A DNA stretch of 64,000 bases from assembly GCF_000284375.1 (NCBI RefSeq), contig NC_017249.1, positions 2,520,001-2,584,000 of the forward strand, in the 5' to 3' direction. Position 1 is the first letter of the stretch; every line of letters begins with the position of its first letter. The DNA is from Bradyrhizobium japonicum USDA 6. GTDB lineage: Bacteria > Pseudomonadota > Alphaproteobacteria > Rhizobiales > Xanthobacteraceae. Positions 43,509 through 53,611 of the stretch are shown piece after piece. A program made the translations under genes and the position numbers. The notes below the pieces were generated by a model that saw only the letters and a program-made list of their open reading frames with translations, was not told where the DNA came from and searched no databases.

Positions 43509-44327
43509 TCAGGCGTGATTCGATTGCCGTAAAAGTGCGGGCCGATAGGGCGCCTGCGGATCGTCGTCCTCGTTCTCGGGGATCGCACAGGAGCCGAATT
43601 CCTGCCGGATACGCTCGATCTCGGCGACGCGCTCGTGCAGCCGCTGCAGATGCTCGGTCGAGGTGGCGCGCCAGAACCGGAAGGTGTCGGTGGTGAGCGG
43701 CAGGAACGCCGTTCCGAACAGCGTCGGCTCGGGAACGATGGTACGTCCGAGCAGCAGGAACCGGTTCTCGCCGGAGACCACGAGGGTCGCGTAGCCGCGG
43801 TTACCGATCCGCCTGATCCCGTTCAGCGACCATTCGGCGAGCTTGCTGAAATAGGGCTCCTCGCGCCAGCGATCGGGGCAGTGGTCGTCGACCGTCACGT
43901 TCACCGCGTCCTGGCTGAAATGCACGATGATGCCGGACGTCGCCGGAAACCACGCGTCATCGAGATGGCCTTGCAGCCAGGCGCAGACGAAGGACCGGCA
44001 CATTTGCGGACGGCGGTCGTAGATGGTGCACCCGGTTCCCGTCTGCCAATGCTTGCAGAGTTGATTCACCGGCTTGTCGACGGCGGCGACCTCGAGGATA
44101 TCGCAGCAGGCGTTGCACGAGCCGCACTGCCGGGTGAGCGGCGGCGGCGTTTGCCGGTTAGCCGGCCGAAATCCTTGGCCGTCGCGAATGAGGAGCTTTT
44201 GCTTCTCCAGCGTGCTCAGCGCGCGCTCGACCTTGAGGCGGGACAAGCCGGTCGCGTCCACGATGCCCTTCATCGTCGTCGCGCCGGCCTCCACCGCGCG
44301 AGCGACCTGCAACGCCGTCTGATCCAT
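43509..44327 (-). CDS. YkgJ-type Cys-cluster protein with N-terminal helix-turn-helix
   Basis: 272 aa. Residues 1-50 form a winged-helix-like segment (GIVDATGLSRLKVERALSTL). The YkgJ-like domain follows: CGSCNACCDILEV near residue 69, a further Cys in NQLCKHW, and CTIYDRRPQMCRSF near residue 100. These cysteines form the putative metal-binding cluster (zinc or iron). The C-terminus holds GRTIVPEPTLFG. The combination of a DNA-binding-like start and a Cys cluster hints at a metal- or redox-sensing regulator, but no target is known. Confidence 0.8.
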   Translation of the reverse strand: MDQTALQVARAVEAGATTMKGIVDATGLSRLKVERALSTLEKQKLLIRDGQGFRPANRQTPPPLTRQCGSCNACCDILEVAAVDKPVNQLCKHWQTGTGCTIYDRRPQMCRSFVCAWLQGHLDDAWFPATSGIIVHFSQDAVNVTVDDHCPDRWREEPYFSKLAEWSLNGIRRIGNRGYATLVVSGENRFLLLGRTIVPEPTLFGTAFLPLTTDTFRFWRATSTEHLQRLHERVAEIERIRQEFGSCAIPENEDDDPQAPYRPALLRQSNHA

Positions 44328-44574
44328 CGTCTTCTACTTGTTCTTCAGCCCTTCGATCCGGCCATCGCGCTGCCCCGGAACTTGCGGAAGTCGGCGCCCG
44401 TGTGACGGCTAGCAGTCGCATGTATGCGGGATTTACGCAAACGGACTGCTGAGCAGGATGGCCCGTATTGGGCCAAATCGTAAGCCCATGCCCAAGAGTG
44501 ATCCGGTCTGCATCGGCAAGTCCGGTCGATCAGTGCAGGCCGGTGCGAGCTAAGACGGCAGCGCCGGCACGCTG

Positions 44575-45639
44575 CTACTGCGCGCCAGATCCGCCCTGCA
44601 CGATCTTCTCGTTCAGCTTCAGGTCCACGGTCTCGACCGTGCGGTCGATCTCGGCATTGGGGGTGCCGAGCTGATGCGAGATCAGCTTCACCAGCAGGTC
44701 GACGCGCTCGATGAAAGGCGCGCCACTCGCGACCGCGCGCGCGGCCGATGACGGCTTGAGCAGGCTTTCGGCGGCCTTGGCGTACTTCGCAAACGGCACC
44801 TGGTCCTCCGGATCGGCGCCGAGGCGGCGGGCGATCGCATCGACATGGTCGTAGATCGTCTGCGAGCGCGCGAGATCGCCGTGCACGGCGTCGCGGATCG
44901 ACTGCGGCTCGTGCGGCGTGATGCAGCGATAGTTGCCGGTCAGGAGCATCGACCATTTCGCCAGCGGCACGAACAGCGAAGAGAACACTTTCAGCTTCAC
45001 CGGCACGTCGTGACCGTCGAGCGTCACCGCGTCGATGTCGGCTTCGAGCTCGCGCAGCACCTTGTTGTGCTTCTCGTCGGCGAAGGCCGATGCCTTGAAA
45101 TTCGTGGGCAGGCCGACATGAAGCACGTTGGCGGCTTCTTCCGGCGGACGGAAGGCCTGCGGGTCGGGCGAGCACAGCGTCACCAGGCCGGGCTCGAACC
45201 GTTCCCACACCTGCGCATTGGTGTAGGCCTCCTCGAGATCCATGTCGGCAAGCGACGGGATCCGCTTCAGGTAGGGCAGCGGTGGCATGTTCATGATCGA
45301 CAGGCACGGCAGCTTCGCCGCGGCGATCTTGACCATGAGAACGCGGACCGTGTGGTTGGTATATTGCGGCTCCTGCATCGCCAGGCCGACCATGTCGTAG
45401 CGCGAGAGGTCGACATTGCCCGGCGTCACCGCGTCGAGCTTGCCGGGCAGGTCGCGCGAGAAGATCGCCCGGTGCACCGCCTCGTCGCGCAGCTTGATGC
45501 GCACCTCGGTACCGTCACGATTGATCAGCTCGGCGGTCTTGGCGCGGCAGACCAGGGACACGTTATGGCCCGCCATCAGCAGCTTCGTGCCCAGCAGGGA
45601 ACCGTAGGAAGCCCCGAGAATCAGGATGTTACGCGCCAT
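44575..45639 (-). CDS. ketopantoate reductase-like NAD(P)-binding protein
   Basis: 354 aa from the ATG with AGGGACGG upstream; a longer frame to 45753 is not needed. The N-terminal Rossmann motif ILGASYGSLLGTKLLMAGHN at residues 6-25 is typical of ApbA/PanE-type enzymes, and the C-terminal half is helical with KWSMLLTGNYRC (ApbA_C-like). The sequence departs from true PanE (GASYGS in place of GxGxxG). Some relatives act on 2-keto or opine-like substrates. Reaction unknown. Confidence 0.7.
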   Translation of the reverse strand: MARNILILGASYGSLLGTKLLMAGHNVSLVCRAKTAELINRDGTEVRIKLRDEAVHRAIFSRDLPGKLDAVTPGNVDLSRYDMVGLAMQEPQYTNHTVRVLMVKIAAAKLPCLSIMNMPPLPYLKRIPSLADMDLEEAYTNAQVWERFEPGLVTLCSPDPQAFRPPEEAANVLHVGLPTNFKASAFADEKHNKVLRELEADIDAVTLDGHDVPVKLKVFSSLFVPLAKWSMLLTGNYRCITPHEPQSIRDAVHGDLARSQTIYDHVDAIARRLGADPEDQVPFAKYAKAAESLLKPSSAARAVASGAPFIERVDLLVKLISHQLGTPNAEIDRTVETVDLKLNEKIVQGGSGAQ

Positions 45640-46428
45640 ATTCCGTCCCTTTGAAAATGTGTGTGATTTTTGAGCCCCGGCCGTCATCCGCGGGCGAGTT
45701 GCCGGCATGTAAAGCGAAGTCCGCGGGGATGGCAACTGGGATAATGCATACAAGGCGGAGGTGGGCTGTCGGGCGGGTGACGGGGCTCTCGTTGCCCGAC
45801 GGGCAAAACACCCGAGAGGGCGTCAAGCCGCGCGTGCGAAAATATTCCGCTTTACCGAAATTCGGAAACGGCGTATGTGTCGCCCATCCCGGCTCACCAA
45901 GAGGGGCGATCTTGTGTCGTCACTGTCGCGAGCCGGGCTTGCGGTGGACGCGGCAGCGTTGGGCGCGAGAAGTGCGGGCAGGGCGGATTGCTCTCCGTGA
46001 GCCCAAGACTTCGTGCCGGATGAGCGGCGCTGCTAGGCTTAGTCTCGTCTGCAAGTTTCCGGCTCCGTCGACAGGGCTGGAAAAACTGCAGCGAAATGGC
46101 GGGCCGTGCGTACGGCAAAACCGTGTGGTCCTGGCCGTCGTCGCTACGGTCAAGTGTTTGCGGATGCGGCAGTCGCGTCAACCGGCGCGGTGCCGGTGAC
46201 TTTCGCAAGGACGAGGGAGGCCAGAAGGAACTCGGCTCCCGGGAGAGCACGGCATAAGCCGTCCAACCACTGCGCAGGAAAAATAAATAGTCGGGTGAAG
46301 CTGTGTAGAGCCGTGTGGAATCCGCAACCCGTTGATGGACCAAACGATCTCTTCATAAGCTGCCACCGGCCTCTTTATGGCTCCATGCACACGTTCGCGA
46401 CACATCGCGAGACACCGGACAAAACCAC
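45640..46428. other. 789-base stretch with no recognised gene
   Basis: Several frames are open on both strands (for example 45651-46199 plus and 45894-46343 minus), but none has a convincing ribosome binding site or family. No tRNA gene was found. As it separates chromosomal genes from the integrase, the left attachment site may lie here, but it cannot be located without the right end. Confidence 0.5.
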
Positions 46429-47697
46429 ATGGCCCGAAAGGTTAGTTTCAGCGCGTTCGAGAGCCGCAGCGCGCGGCTCAACAAGTTCACCGTCCGCCGT
46501 AGGCCGTACAGCGGACCGTCGCTGGCGCGCGGAATCCTGCTGATGTATCGCCGCAACAAGACCAATGGCACCTGGGTCTTGAAGGTCAGCGACGGACATG
46601 GCGCTTACTGGACCAAGGCGTTCGCACTTGCGGACGACTTCGAGGAGGCCGACGGCAAGACCTTGCTGACGTTTTACCAGGCCCAGGAGCAGGCGAAGAA
46701 GCTGGCACGCGCGGGCGACGACAGCGCCGGAACCGCGCCGGTCACGCTCGACAGCGCGCTGACGGCCTACCGAGCCGACTTGATCGCGCGCAGCGCAAAC
46801 CCTTACAACGCCGAGCACCCGCGCCTACACCTCTCCAGCGCGCTGTTGGCGAAGCCTGTGGCCCTGCTCGCCGCCACCGAGCTGAAGCGATGGCGCGACC
46901 AACTGATCGGCACGATGAAGCCGAGCACGATCAACCGGCTTTGTCGTTGCGTCTGCGCCGCGCTGGCGCTGGCTGCGCAGCACGATCAACGTGTCAAGAA
47001 CGCCGACGCGTGGGAAAACGGCCTTGCCGGTCTGCCCGATGCCCAGGAAGCCCGTAACGTGGTGCTCTCAGACGACAAGGTGCATGAATTCGTCGCCGCC
47101 GCGTACGGAATCGATCATCAGTTCGGATTGCTCAGTGACGTGCTGGCAGTCACTGGTGCGCGACCATCCCAGGCCGTGCGTCTCCGCGTCGAGGATTTAT
47201 ACGATCATCCGGTGAGGCCGAAGCTGATGATGCCGAAGTCCGGAAAGGGGGGCGGAAAAAATCGCGCGCAAAAAAAGGCCGAGCGCTTTTCGGTTCCGAT
47301 CACTCCCCAGCTCGCGACACGACTGAAGCAGGCTGCCAATGGCCGCGCCGAAATTGCGCCGCTGCTGTTGCAGAGTGACGCCCGGCCTTGGGACAAGAAC
47401 CCTGGCCAGAACTATCATCGCCAGGTGGACAATGTCGTGACGAGCATCGGTCTCGATCCTGCGGACGTCACGATGTACGCGTTGCGTCACAGCTCCATTG
47501 TCCGCATGCTGGTGCGGGGTGTGCCGATCCGGTTGGTGGCGAGCCTGCACAACACCTCGGTCGCGATGATCGAAAAGCACTATTCCCGGCACATCACGGA
47601 GCACTCAATCGACGACATCGCGCGTATCGGATTGCTACAGCCGGAGCCGCCAAGCGGCGATAACGTTGTGGCGATAACCGCGAACGGAGTCGCGTAG
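46429..47697 (+). CDS. tyrosine recombinase (integrase) of a mobile element
   Basis: 422 aa. The N-terminal arm (residues 1-100) includes LMYRRNKTNGTWVLKVSDGH. The core-binding domain is about residues 100-205. The catalytic domain has Arg in AVTGARPSQAVRLRVEDL near residue 250, the His/Arg box MYALRHSSIVRML near residue 350, and the nucleophile in MIEKHYSRHI near residue 382. All catalytic residues are present, so it should be active. It marks the left edge of the accessory region running to the end of the window. Its sequence differs from the integrase fragments at 4342 and 6606. Confidence 0.92.
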   Translation: MARKVSFSAFESRSARLNKFTVRRRPYSGPSLARGILLMYRRNKTNGTWVLKVSDGHGAYWTKAFALADDFEEADGKTLLTFYQAQEQAKKLARAGDDSAGTAPVTLDSALTAYRADLIARSANPYNAEHPRLHLSSALLAKPVALLAATELKRWRDQLIGTMKPSTINRLCRCVCAALALAAQHDQRVKNADAWENGLAGLPDAQEARNVVLSDDKVHEFVAAAYGIDHQFGLLSDVLAVTGARPSQAVRLRVEDLYDHPVRPKLMMPKSGKGGGKNRAQKKAERFSVPITPQLATRLKQAANGRAEIAPLLLQSDARPWDKNPGQNYHRQVDNVVTSIGLDPADVTMYALRHSSIVRMLVRGVPIRLVASLHNTSVAMIEKHYSRHITEHSIDDIARIGLLQPEPPSGDNVVAITANGVA

Positions 47698-47955
47698 TTT
47701 TGCAACTGGAATCTCAGTCGCGGCTGAAAATTTAATTCTGATGCCCCCCTCTGGTTGTCGGCAGTCAACTGCTTCAACTGATGAAAAAAATCTCCAATGT
47801 GGCCCAGGACTTAGCTGCGATAAATCGTCAAATTTCAAAAAAATTTTGAGGAACTTCAATGACTTACCGGAAGGGCACGCCTCCGCTTGTATTGACGGCT
47901 TTCACTTTTTGAGCGCGAATCCCAGGTGTTCATATGTTTCGCCAAGGAGACGAAA

Positions 47956-48204
47956 ATGGGCAGCCGGAAATCGCGTCAGGTGCTGCACGACGAAAACAAC
48001 ATCAAACCGCCGCAGCCGCGTTTGGCGCTGACCATTCGCGAATTCTGCGAAGCTCACCGCATCAGCCAGGGGATGTTTTACAAGCTGAAGAAGCAAGGGC
48101 TGACGCCAACCGAAATGAGGCTGGGCACGCGTTCGGTGATCTCACTGGAAGCCGCCGCAGTGTGGCGCGCCCAGCGCGAGGCCATGCCGAACAGTCAAAA
48201 ATGA
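47956..48204 (+). CDS. AlpA-like DNA-binding protein (possible excisionase)
   Basis: 82 aa. AAGGAGACG precedes the ATG at 47956. The small helix-turn-helix (residues 25-75) reads LTIREFCEAHRISQGMFYKL and PTEMRLGTRSVISLEAAAVW, the pattern of AlpA/MerR-like excisionase proteins. Placed 258 bases after the integrase in the same direction, it may direct excision or regulate the element's operon. The intervening stretch (47698-47955) is AT-rich and has no gene. Confidence 0.7.
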   Translation: MGSRKSRQVLHDENNIKPPQPRLALTIREFCEAHRISQGMFYKLKKQGLTPTEMRLGTRSVISLEAAAVWRAQREAMPNSQK

Positions 48205-48576
48205 AGGTGGCCGCTCGGCAGGGCAAACCACCGAGACGGCCGGGAACTGCGAAATGCTCTGAACGGTCTTCGTTATAGTCCCGGCGTCCTCGGCCAGCAA
48301 GATGCCCCGCAGCGGTCTCGCTCAGACGAGGCTCGCTATGCTGTCCGACGAAAGTATTTTCTACCTGCTGAACCTCGCTCATCAGCGCGCCAGCAACCCC
48401 CAGGAGCCAGTCACGGCGTTCTGCTCATGCTCGCTGAGGGCCGACACCGCAGCATGCACCCGCCGCCCGTATGCTCGGCGGCGTCGCTCGCGGTCTGGCC
48501 GCAGCCGCGTCGCACGTGGCAAGTGCAGTGATCCTGACAGACCGAGTCCAAACGCCGCGAATTCGTGGAGGCTGTC
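48205..48576. other. 372-base stretch, one doubtful ORF
   Basis: A plus-strand frame from 48338 begins MLSDESIFYLLNLAHQRASN, which looks protein-like, but the frame then turns into arginine-rich nonsense to 48586. It may be the stump of a gene. No ribosome binding site is evident. Confidence 0.3.
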
Positions 48577-48891
48577 ATGTCGATGATGGCCAACAATGAC
48601 GCGCGCCTTGCGACAGTGCGCCTAACGATTCACGCCATTGGCGATCTGCGCGACGCCCGGCGTTTGCACCGGGTCAACCTGGGGCAACGACTGCTCTGCG
48701 TCTCGAAAAATCCTGTCCTCGGTGCGTCCAGCGCACTGCTCGACGAAGGCCTCGATCCCGAGACGGTGGTCGCGTTCGAGGACCCGTATTTTGAAATCGA
48801 GAGAGTCCTAACGCTGCGAGAGGCCACAGCGTGGCGGTTGCCGGGCCTTGGCGTAGTGGTGCCGTTCGAGAAAGGTGGTGTGGGGTGTTAG
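48577..48891 (+). CDS. hypothetical protein of the mobile element, 104 aa
   Basis: GTGGAGG with a five-base spacer precedes the ATG at 48577, which is better than the GTG at 48565. The protein has NDARLATVRLTIHAIGDLRD at the start and a short C-terminal GVVVPFEKGGVGC. No family recognised. Its end overlaps the GTG start of the primase-helicase gene by 10 bases, so it probably is translated with it and may be an accessory replication protein. Confidence 0.6.
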   Translation: MSMMANNDARLATVRLTIHAIGDLRDARRLHRVNLGQRLLCVSKNPVLGASSALLDEGLDPETVVAFEDPYFEIERVLTLREATAWRLPGLGVVVPFEKGGVGC

Positions 48892-51094
48892 ATTTCAATG
48901 ATGCTCTGTCGCAAGAGGAGGCCGCCGAGGTTTACGGCCGTGTTGGCGGAAATGGTGCTCGTCGTGGTCATAGCCGGTTCGATGCCAAGGAAATCCGCGA
49001 ACTGTTGAATGACGACGCCCGCAGCTTTATCGTCTGGCTCTATTCAGGTCGCGCTTTCCTTCATCGTACCGAAGCCAGGATCGGCAATATTTACGGCGAG
49101 CCTGGGACATCGCTCTGCATCGAGTTAACGGGCAAGAACGCCGGGTTATGGTACGATCATTGTACCGATGAAGGCGGCGATCTGATCAAGCTCTATCGTC
49201 TCTTCATGGGTTACGTCGGTGACACCGACAATTTCGAACGCTCGCTAAACGAAATCGCCAAGGAATTCCTGCATTGGGCGGTCAAGCTCGAACAGCCGAC
49301 CCGGGGCGCGGCTCATATCACAACACCAAACGAGAAGATCGCCGCCAACAAGGAGAGATGGGGCACCAAGCCGAAGGACGAAGCCGAAATCCTCGGCGCG
49401 CCGATTGCCGAATACTTCTATCGCGACATTCACGGCAACATCTTGTGCAGCGTTAGGCGCTACGAGCCGAAGACGTTCCGGCCGTGGTGCTGGCGGGAGA
49501 TCGACGGCGAAAAGAAATGGATGATCGGCTCGCCTGGAGTCCGGCCGCTCTATCATCTGCCGGAGCTGTCGAAGTCGAGTGAAGTCGTCCTGGTCGAGGG
49601 CGAAGGCAAGGCCGACGCGCTGGCCAAGTTTGGCGTTGTGACGACGTCGGTGATGGGCGGCTGCAACGCCACGACGAAGACCGACTGGACGCCGCTCAAG
49701 GGCAAGACCGTCATCATCTGGCCGGACGCCGACGTTCCTGGGCAGAAGTTTGCCGCCGACGCCACCGCCGTTTTGTCCGCGCTCGGATGCAGGGTGAAGC
49801 GGGTGACGGTTCCGGAGGGCAAGCCTCAGGGGTGGGATGCCGTCAATTGCCTCGCGGATGATGGCGGTGCCGCCGCTGCCGCCGCGTTGATTTCGGAGGC
49901 GGTGGAGGTCGAGCTGAAGCCGCAAGACGACAAGCCGCATCCGCATGTCGGATCGCCCGGCGCATATGGGCCAGCCCCTGGCGCGATTAGAATTGAGGAA
50001 ACGCTTGAGGTATTCGACCGCTGGCTCGCACTGCCGGATTCAACCCCGATCCTCGCCGCACTCGGAACCATTGCCGCCAATCTTCTCCCCGGGGATCCGG
50101 TCTGGCTCGGACTAATCGCCCCACCATCATCCGCAAAAACTGAAATCCTCAACGCGACATCAACGCTGCCGGATGTGGTGCAGGCTGCCACCATGACGGT
50201 GGCAGGGTTGCTGTCGGGTTCGCCTAAGAAGTCCCAGGCCAAGGGCGCGCAAGGCGGCTTGCTGCGGCAGATCAACGAATTCGGCATCATCGTCTTGAAG
50301 GATTTCGGTTCAATCCTGGCGATGCATCCCGAAACCAAATCGGAGGTGCTGGCCGCGCTGCGCGAAATTTACGACGGCTCTTGGACGCGCCATCTCGGCA
50401 GCGACGGTGGCCGCACGCTGTCTTGGAGGGGAAGGTTGGATTGCTGTTCGCCGCTACCGGCGTGATCGATGCGCATTACAGCGTCATCGGTGCGATGGGG
50501 GACCGCTTCCTTCTGTGCCGGCTGGCACCGGTGGGCCATGGCCAGTTTGTCCGCGCGCTGAAGCACGTCGGGGCCGGCACCAAGCAGATGCGCCAGGAAC
50601 TGGCAGAGGCGGTGACGCGGTTGTTTGCCGGCCGTACGCCGGAACCGCGACCCATCACGGATGCGGAGATCGAGCGCATCAACAATACCATCATGTTGGT
50701 GGTGCGGCTGCGCGGCGCCATCGCCAGGGATCGTCAGAGCAAGGAAATCGAGGCCGTCTATGGTGCCGAAGGCCCCGCCCGCATTGGACTAACCCTGGAA
50801 CGCCTGCTTGCCGGCCTCGACACGCTCGGCGTCGAGCGCGAGACCGCGCTGAGAGTTGTCGAGACGGTCGCGCTGGACTCGGTGCCACCGGCCCGCCGCA
50901 GGGCTTACGACTATCTGCGCGCGATGTACGCAACCAGCGGCGCGGTCGAAACCACCGCCATCGCCAAGGCTATGGAGCTGCCAACCAACACGGTGCGCAG
51001 AGTGCTTGAGGAGCTGGTTGCCTACGGTCTGGCAAGCCGGCAGTCGCAGGGGCAGGGAAAGCCGGATTTGTGGAAATGGGTCGATTGGAAGTAG
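48882..51094 (+). pseudogene. Toprim primase-helicase of a mobile element, one frameshift
   Basis: From a GTG at 48882, overlapping the gene before it. A primase N-domain reads GKNAGLWYDHCTDEGGDLIK. The Toprim domain has VVLVEGEGKADALAKFG near residue 230 and TVIIWPDADVPGQKFA near residue 275. A helicase-type ATPase follows, with the variant Walker A APPSSAKTEIL and Walker B GIIVLKDFGSIL. The frame breaks at the G4 run 50428-50431; removing or adding one base joins it to the second frame (KVGLLFAATGVIDAHYSVIG) which ends at 51094 with a winged-helix-like tail. About 735 residues if repaired. It would replicate the element. Confidence 0.82.
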
Positions 51095-51162
51095 TCCGGA
51101 AATCGCCCCGAAAATGGCAAAAAATCTAATGACGACAATTGTTTCAGCTGATTCTAACCTAC

Positions 51163-51263
51163 CTTCTCCCCAATATCTTCTTCTGGCGACAAGGGACAAT
51201 ACTAATAGAAGCTGGCGCTGACGCTCGTGCGCTCTCACTGCATCAACTGATATTGGGGAGAAG
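51163..51263. repeat. 15-bp perfect inverted repeat around a 71-base spacer
   Basis: CTTCTCCCCAATATC at 51163-51177 and GATATTGGGGAGAAG at 51249-51263. Lies in the 279-base gap between the primase gene and the next gene of the element. It could be a replication-related site, a recombinase site or a regulatory hairpin; no U-run follows either arm. Confidence 0.6.
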
Positions 51264-51373
51264 CTTCCGTCTCGTAACGCGCGGAATGACTGGCGCAGCG
51301 ATGGGCTGGACGGGAAGCGTGGGAAGCGTAGCTTAGGTAGAGCAACGTCCGCTTCTTTAGAAAGATTCCTTGC

Positions 51374-51835
51374 ATGCCACTGCCGCGAGACCTCACGCTT
51401 CCAAACCTGCGCCAGCCGAAGCCGGAAGCGCACGGAACGCGCAACCTGACGAGAGCCGGCCACGGCCGGCCGAAGGGCGCGGCTTCAAAAATCACACGCG
51501 ATTTGAAGGCCGGCATCATCGAAGCTGCCGTAAACCATGGTCGCGACGGAAACGGCGAAGGCGGCCTCGTTGGCTATCTTGAGCATCTGGCCGCCGACCA
51601 TAAGAAGTGCTTCGCCGGCCTGCTGCAAAAACTGCTGCCTTACCAGGTCAACGGCGATGGTCTGGGCAATGTCGCCGTCACCGCGATCAAGGTCGTAAGC
51701 ATTCCATACGGTCAGCATTTGGGTCGTGAAGAAATCGAGCGGATCGAAACCGTCGAGCACGAGCCGATGCGAGAATCCGGCCAGAGCGTCCCCGCAATCG
51801 ACAGCTCGCCGTTCGCACCACTGCGACGTCGATAA
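51374..51835 (+). CDS. phage-type small protein (GRPKGA motif), 153 aa
   Basis: MPLPRDLTLPNLRQPKPEAH starts the protein. A basic segment GRPKGAASKITRDLKAGIIE near residue 32 is followed by GGLVGYLEHLAADHKKCFAG and LLQKLLPYQV. This is a pattern I know from small proteins next to terminase or replication genes in alphaproteobacterial prophages. It may bind DNA. The C-terminal third has no recognisable motif. It is 279 bases after the primase-helicase on the same strand. Confidence 0.6.
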   Translation: MPLPRDLTLPNLRQPKPEAHGTRNLTRAGHGRPKGAASKITRDLKAGIIEAAVNHGRDGNGEGGLVGYLEHLAADHKKCFAGLLQKLLPYQVNGDGLGNVAVTAIKVVSIPYGQHLGREEIERIETVEHEPMRESGQSVPAIDSSPFAPLRRR

Positions 51836-52504
51836 GGGCCTCAGCGGCGACCGTGGAGCCGCTTCACCCGAGCGCCGCTTCAAGACACCGGCCGCCTGGC
51901 CTACGCGCCCCAGCGCGGCGCATCGCCCTGGCGAATGGCCTTTCGGGCGAGAGGTGGGCGCGTTTGCTAAGCGCCGGCTGTTGCGCGCGGTGGAGGCTAG
52001 TCATTTCCTTAGCAATGACGTTACTCGGGCAGAAAACTAAACGATATCAACGGCCCCGTCGTTCTGTGTTCTCGGGAGTGTCGCGAAACGCTGTCACGAC
52101 AGCCTGTTCCCGACGTCGAGCCATCGTCGCGATTGCACGCCTTCGCGACTCGAACGTCTGCGAGGAGTGGACGTCCATCCTGTGCCCGAAGCACCCGCCG
52201 CCGCGCCGCCCGAGAGTGAGGGGGGAGTGGTCCAACCTCCGGCCGGCCACCGAATGAGGGCGGCGCGCTCCCTTTACTCCGCACTAATCCGCTTGGTACG
52301 CCCTGCGTAACAGATCAGCCGTTGCTCAGGCGCGCCACGCAAGCCATCCCTTGCTCAAATCCTGGAATGCCGCCGGAGTTTTTCTGGAATTCGTTTAGGG
52401 TGTGTACTCATTGAGCGGCTTGGCCGACTGATGGCCATTGCCCCCCGACAGCGGAGGAAGAGCGGGCCTTGCCCGAGGTCGCAGGGGCCACAAGCGGGCT
52501 GGTC
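51836..52504. other. 669-base stretch with no recognised gene
   Basis: Open frames on both strands are arginine/proline-rich and lack ribosome binding sites. No repeat or RNA gene was seen. It separates phage-like genes from the minus-strand HXXEE gene and may mark a junction between two insertions. Confidence 0.45.
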
Positions 52505-53287
52505 CTATTGGATCGGAACTGGCCGCAACAATTGCGGCTTGAAGAACTGGCTGCCAAGGGCTGCCAAGATTATCGGCGTGAAACCGATCACAGCGGCATA
52601 GACCAGCAAGCCATTACCTCCGATCACCTCGGACTTGAACAGCCCGTAGCCGATAAAAAGCAAGACATGCGTGAGCGCTCCGGCGGCGAACGCCACGCCC
52701 ACGACCTTGCCTTTGTACGGCCCACGGAACACGCAGGCGTAAACGACCCAGAGTGACAACGGAACGAACAAGATTGCCGCAGTCCATAGGCCAGTGTTGT
52801 AAGCCCCCTGCGCGATGCCGCCTGCCGTGTGCAAAAGTCCGTTAGCTAATAGTAATCCCCAGTAGCTGAGGCCGATGAGTATATTTCGCCTGCTGAGGTA
52901 CGCTGCGAGTGGCGCACCGAACCACATGAGAGCAATGTTCACCAGCGGGTAGAACGGCAGCGGGATCGGGCAAGCCGGATACGGCTCAAAGCCGAAGTTC
53001 TTACAAACCATATCCGGGAGTGAGTAGTTCAGGCCGATCACCGGCAGGCTATATTCCTCAAGTTGATGCAGCCAATAGAGTGGCACGGCTAACCACGCCA
53101 GCCAGACAAGGTCTCGCCAGCGCGATACGGTGTTGTTGCCACGGAATGCGTCTGTCATGAGCAGGATGGCGACCATCACGACCGCCCCACCGAACCCTAT
53201 GAACGGCCAAACGGTGTAGAACCAATGTGTTTGCACCGTTGCTCCTGATACCGAATTGCTAAACGCACCTAATAGACCGTCGTACAC
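52505..53287 (-). CDS. HXXEE-domain membrane protein
   Basis: 260 aa from a GTG with GGGCGGGAA before it. Seven or so hydrophobic helices. The HXXEE motif is present in LYWLHQLEEYSLPVIGLNYS near residue 82, and a further His-containing segment lies at NGLLHTAGGIAQG near residue 150, both typical of the family (PF13787). The His/Glu residues suggest a metal-dependent membrane enzyme, but no activity is established. A FixK-like box lies 24 bases upstream of the start. It has no same-strand neighbour. Confidence 0.8.
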   Translation of the reverse strand: MYDGLLGAFSNSVSGATVQTHWFYTVWPFIGFGGAVVMVAILLMTDAFRGNNTVSRWRDLVWLAWLAVPLYWLHQLEEYSLPVIGLNYSLPDMVCKNFGFEPYPACPIPLPFYPLVNIALMWFGAPLAAYLSRRNILIGLSYWGLLLANGLLHTAGGIAQGAYNTGLWTAAILFVPLSLWVVYACVFRGPYKGKVVGVAFAAGALTHVLLFIGYGLFKSEVIGGNGLLVYAAVIGFTPIILAALGSQFFKPQLLRPVPIQ

Positions 53288-53310
53288 TTCCCGCCCGGTA
53301 GTCAGCGGTG

Positions 53311-53324
53311 TTGACGCAGATCAA
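53311..53324. promoter_or_regulatory. FixK/FNR-type box TTGACGCAGATCAA
   Basis: Exact TTGA-N6-TCAA, 24 bases before the GTG of the HXXEE gene. This is close for an activator unless the transcript has almost no leader, so it could instead repress or serve the opposite strand. The surrounding 324-base gap (53288-53611) holds nothing else recognisable. Confidence 0.5.
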
Positions 53325-53611
53325 CATTGCTTGGAAACAGGTCGGTCGTTGGACCGATTTCCGCTTCGGGTCAAAAACGGCAGTGTTCTGAGGTGCGGAA
53401 CGTTTCCGCTTAGTCATCAGGACCGGACTTCTGCGCGTTGATGGAGTGCACGCCCTAGTACGCGGTACGTACCAGGGACAGCACAGGCACCTGCGCTCCC
53501 TAGCTAGTCTCGCGCGAAGATATCGTGACCTGGAACTGTCACAGCTGGCGCCTCGGAATTTTTAGTATAAGTTGCATAGCGCGTATCCCACTACCGTGCT
53601 AAATTGTCCCA

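Noticed and set aside
45640..46428. Possible tRNA-based attachment site before the integrase
   Set aside because: No cloverleaf or CCA-type end could be recognised; the right end of the element is not in the window.
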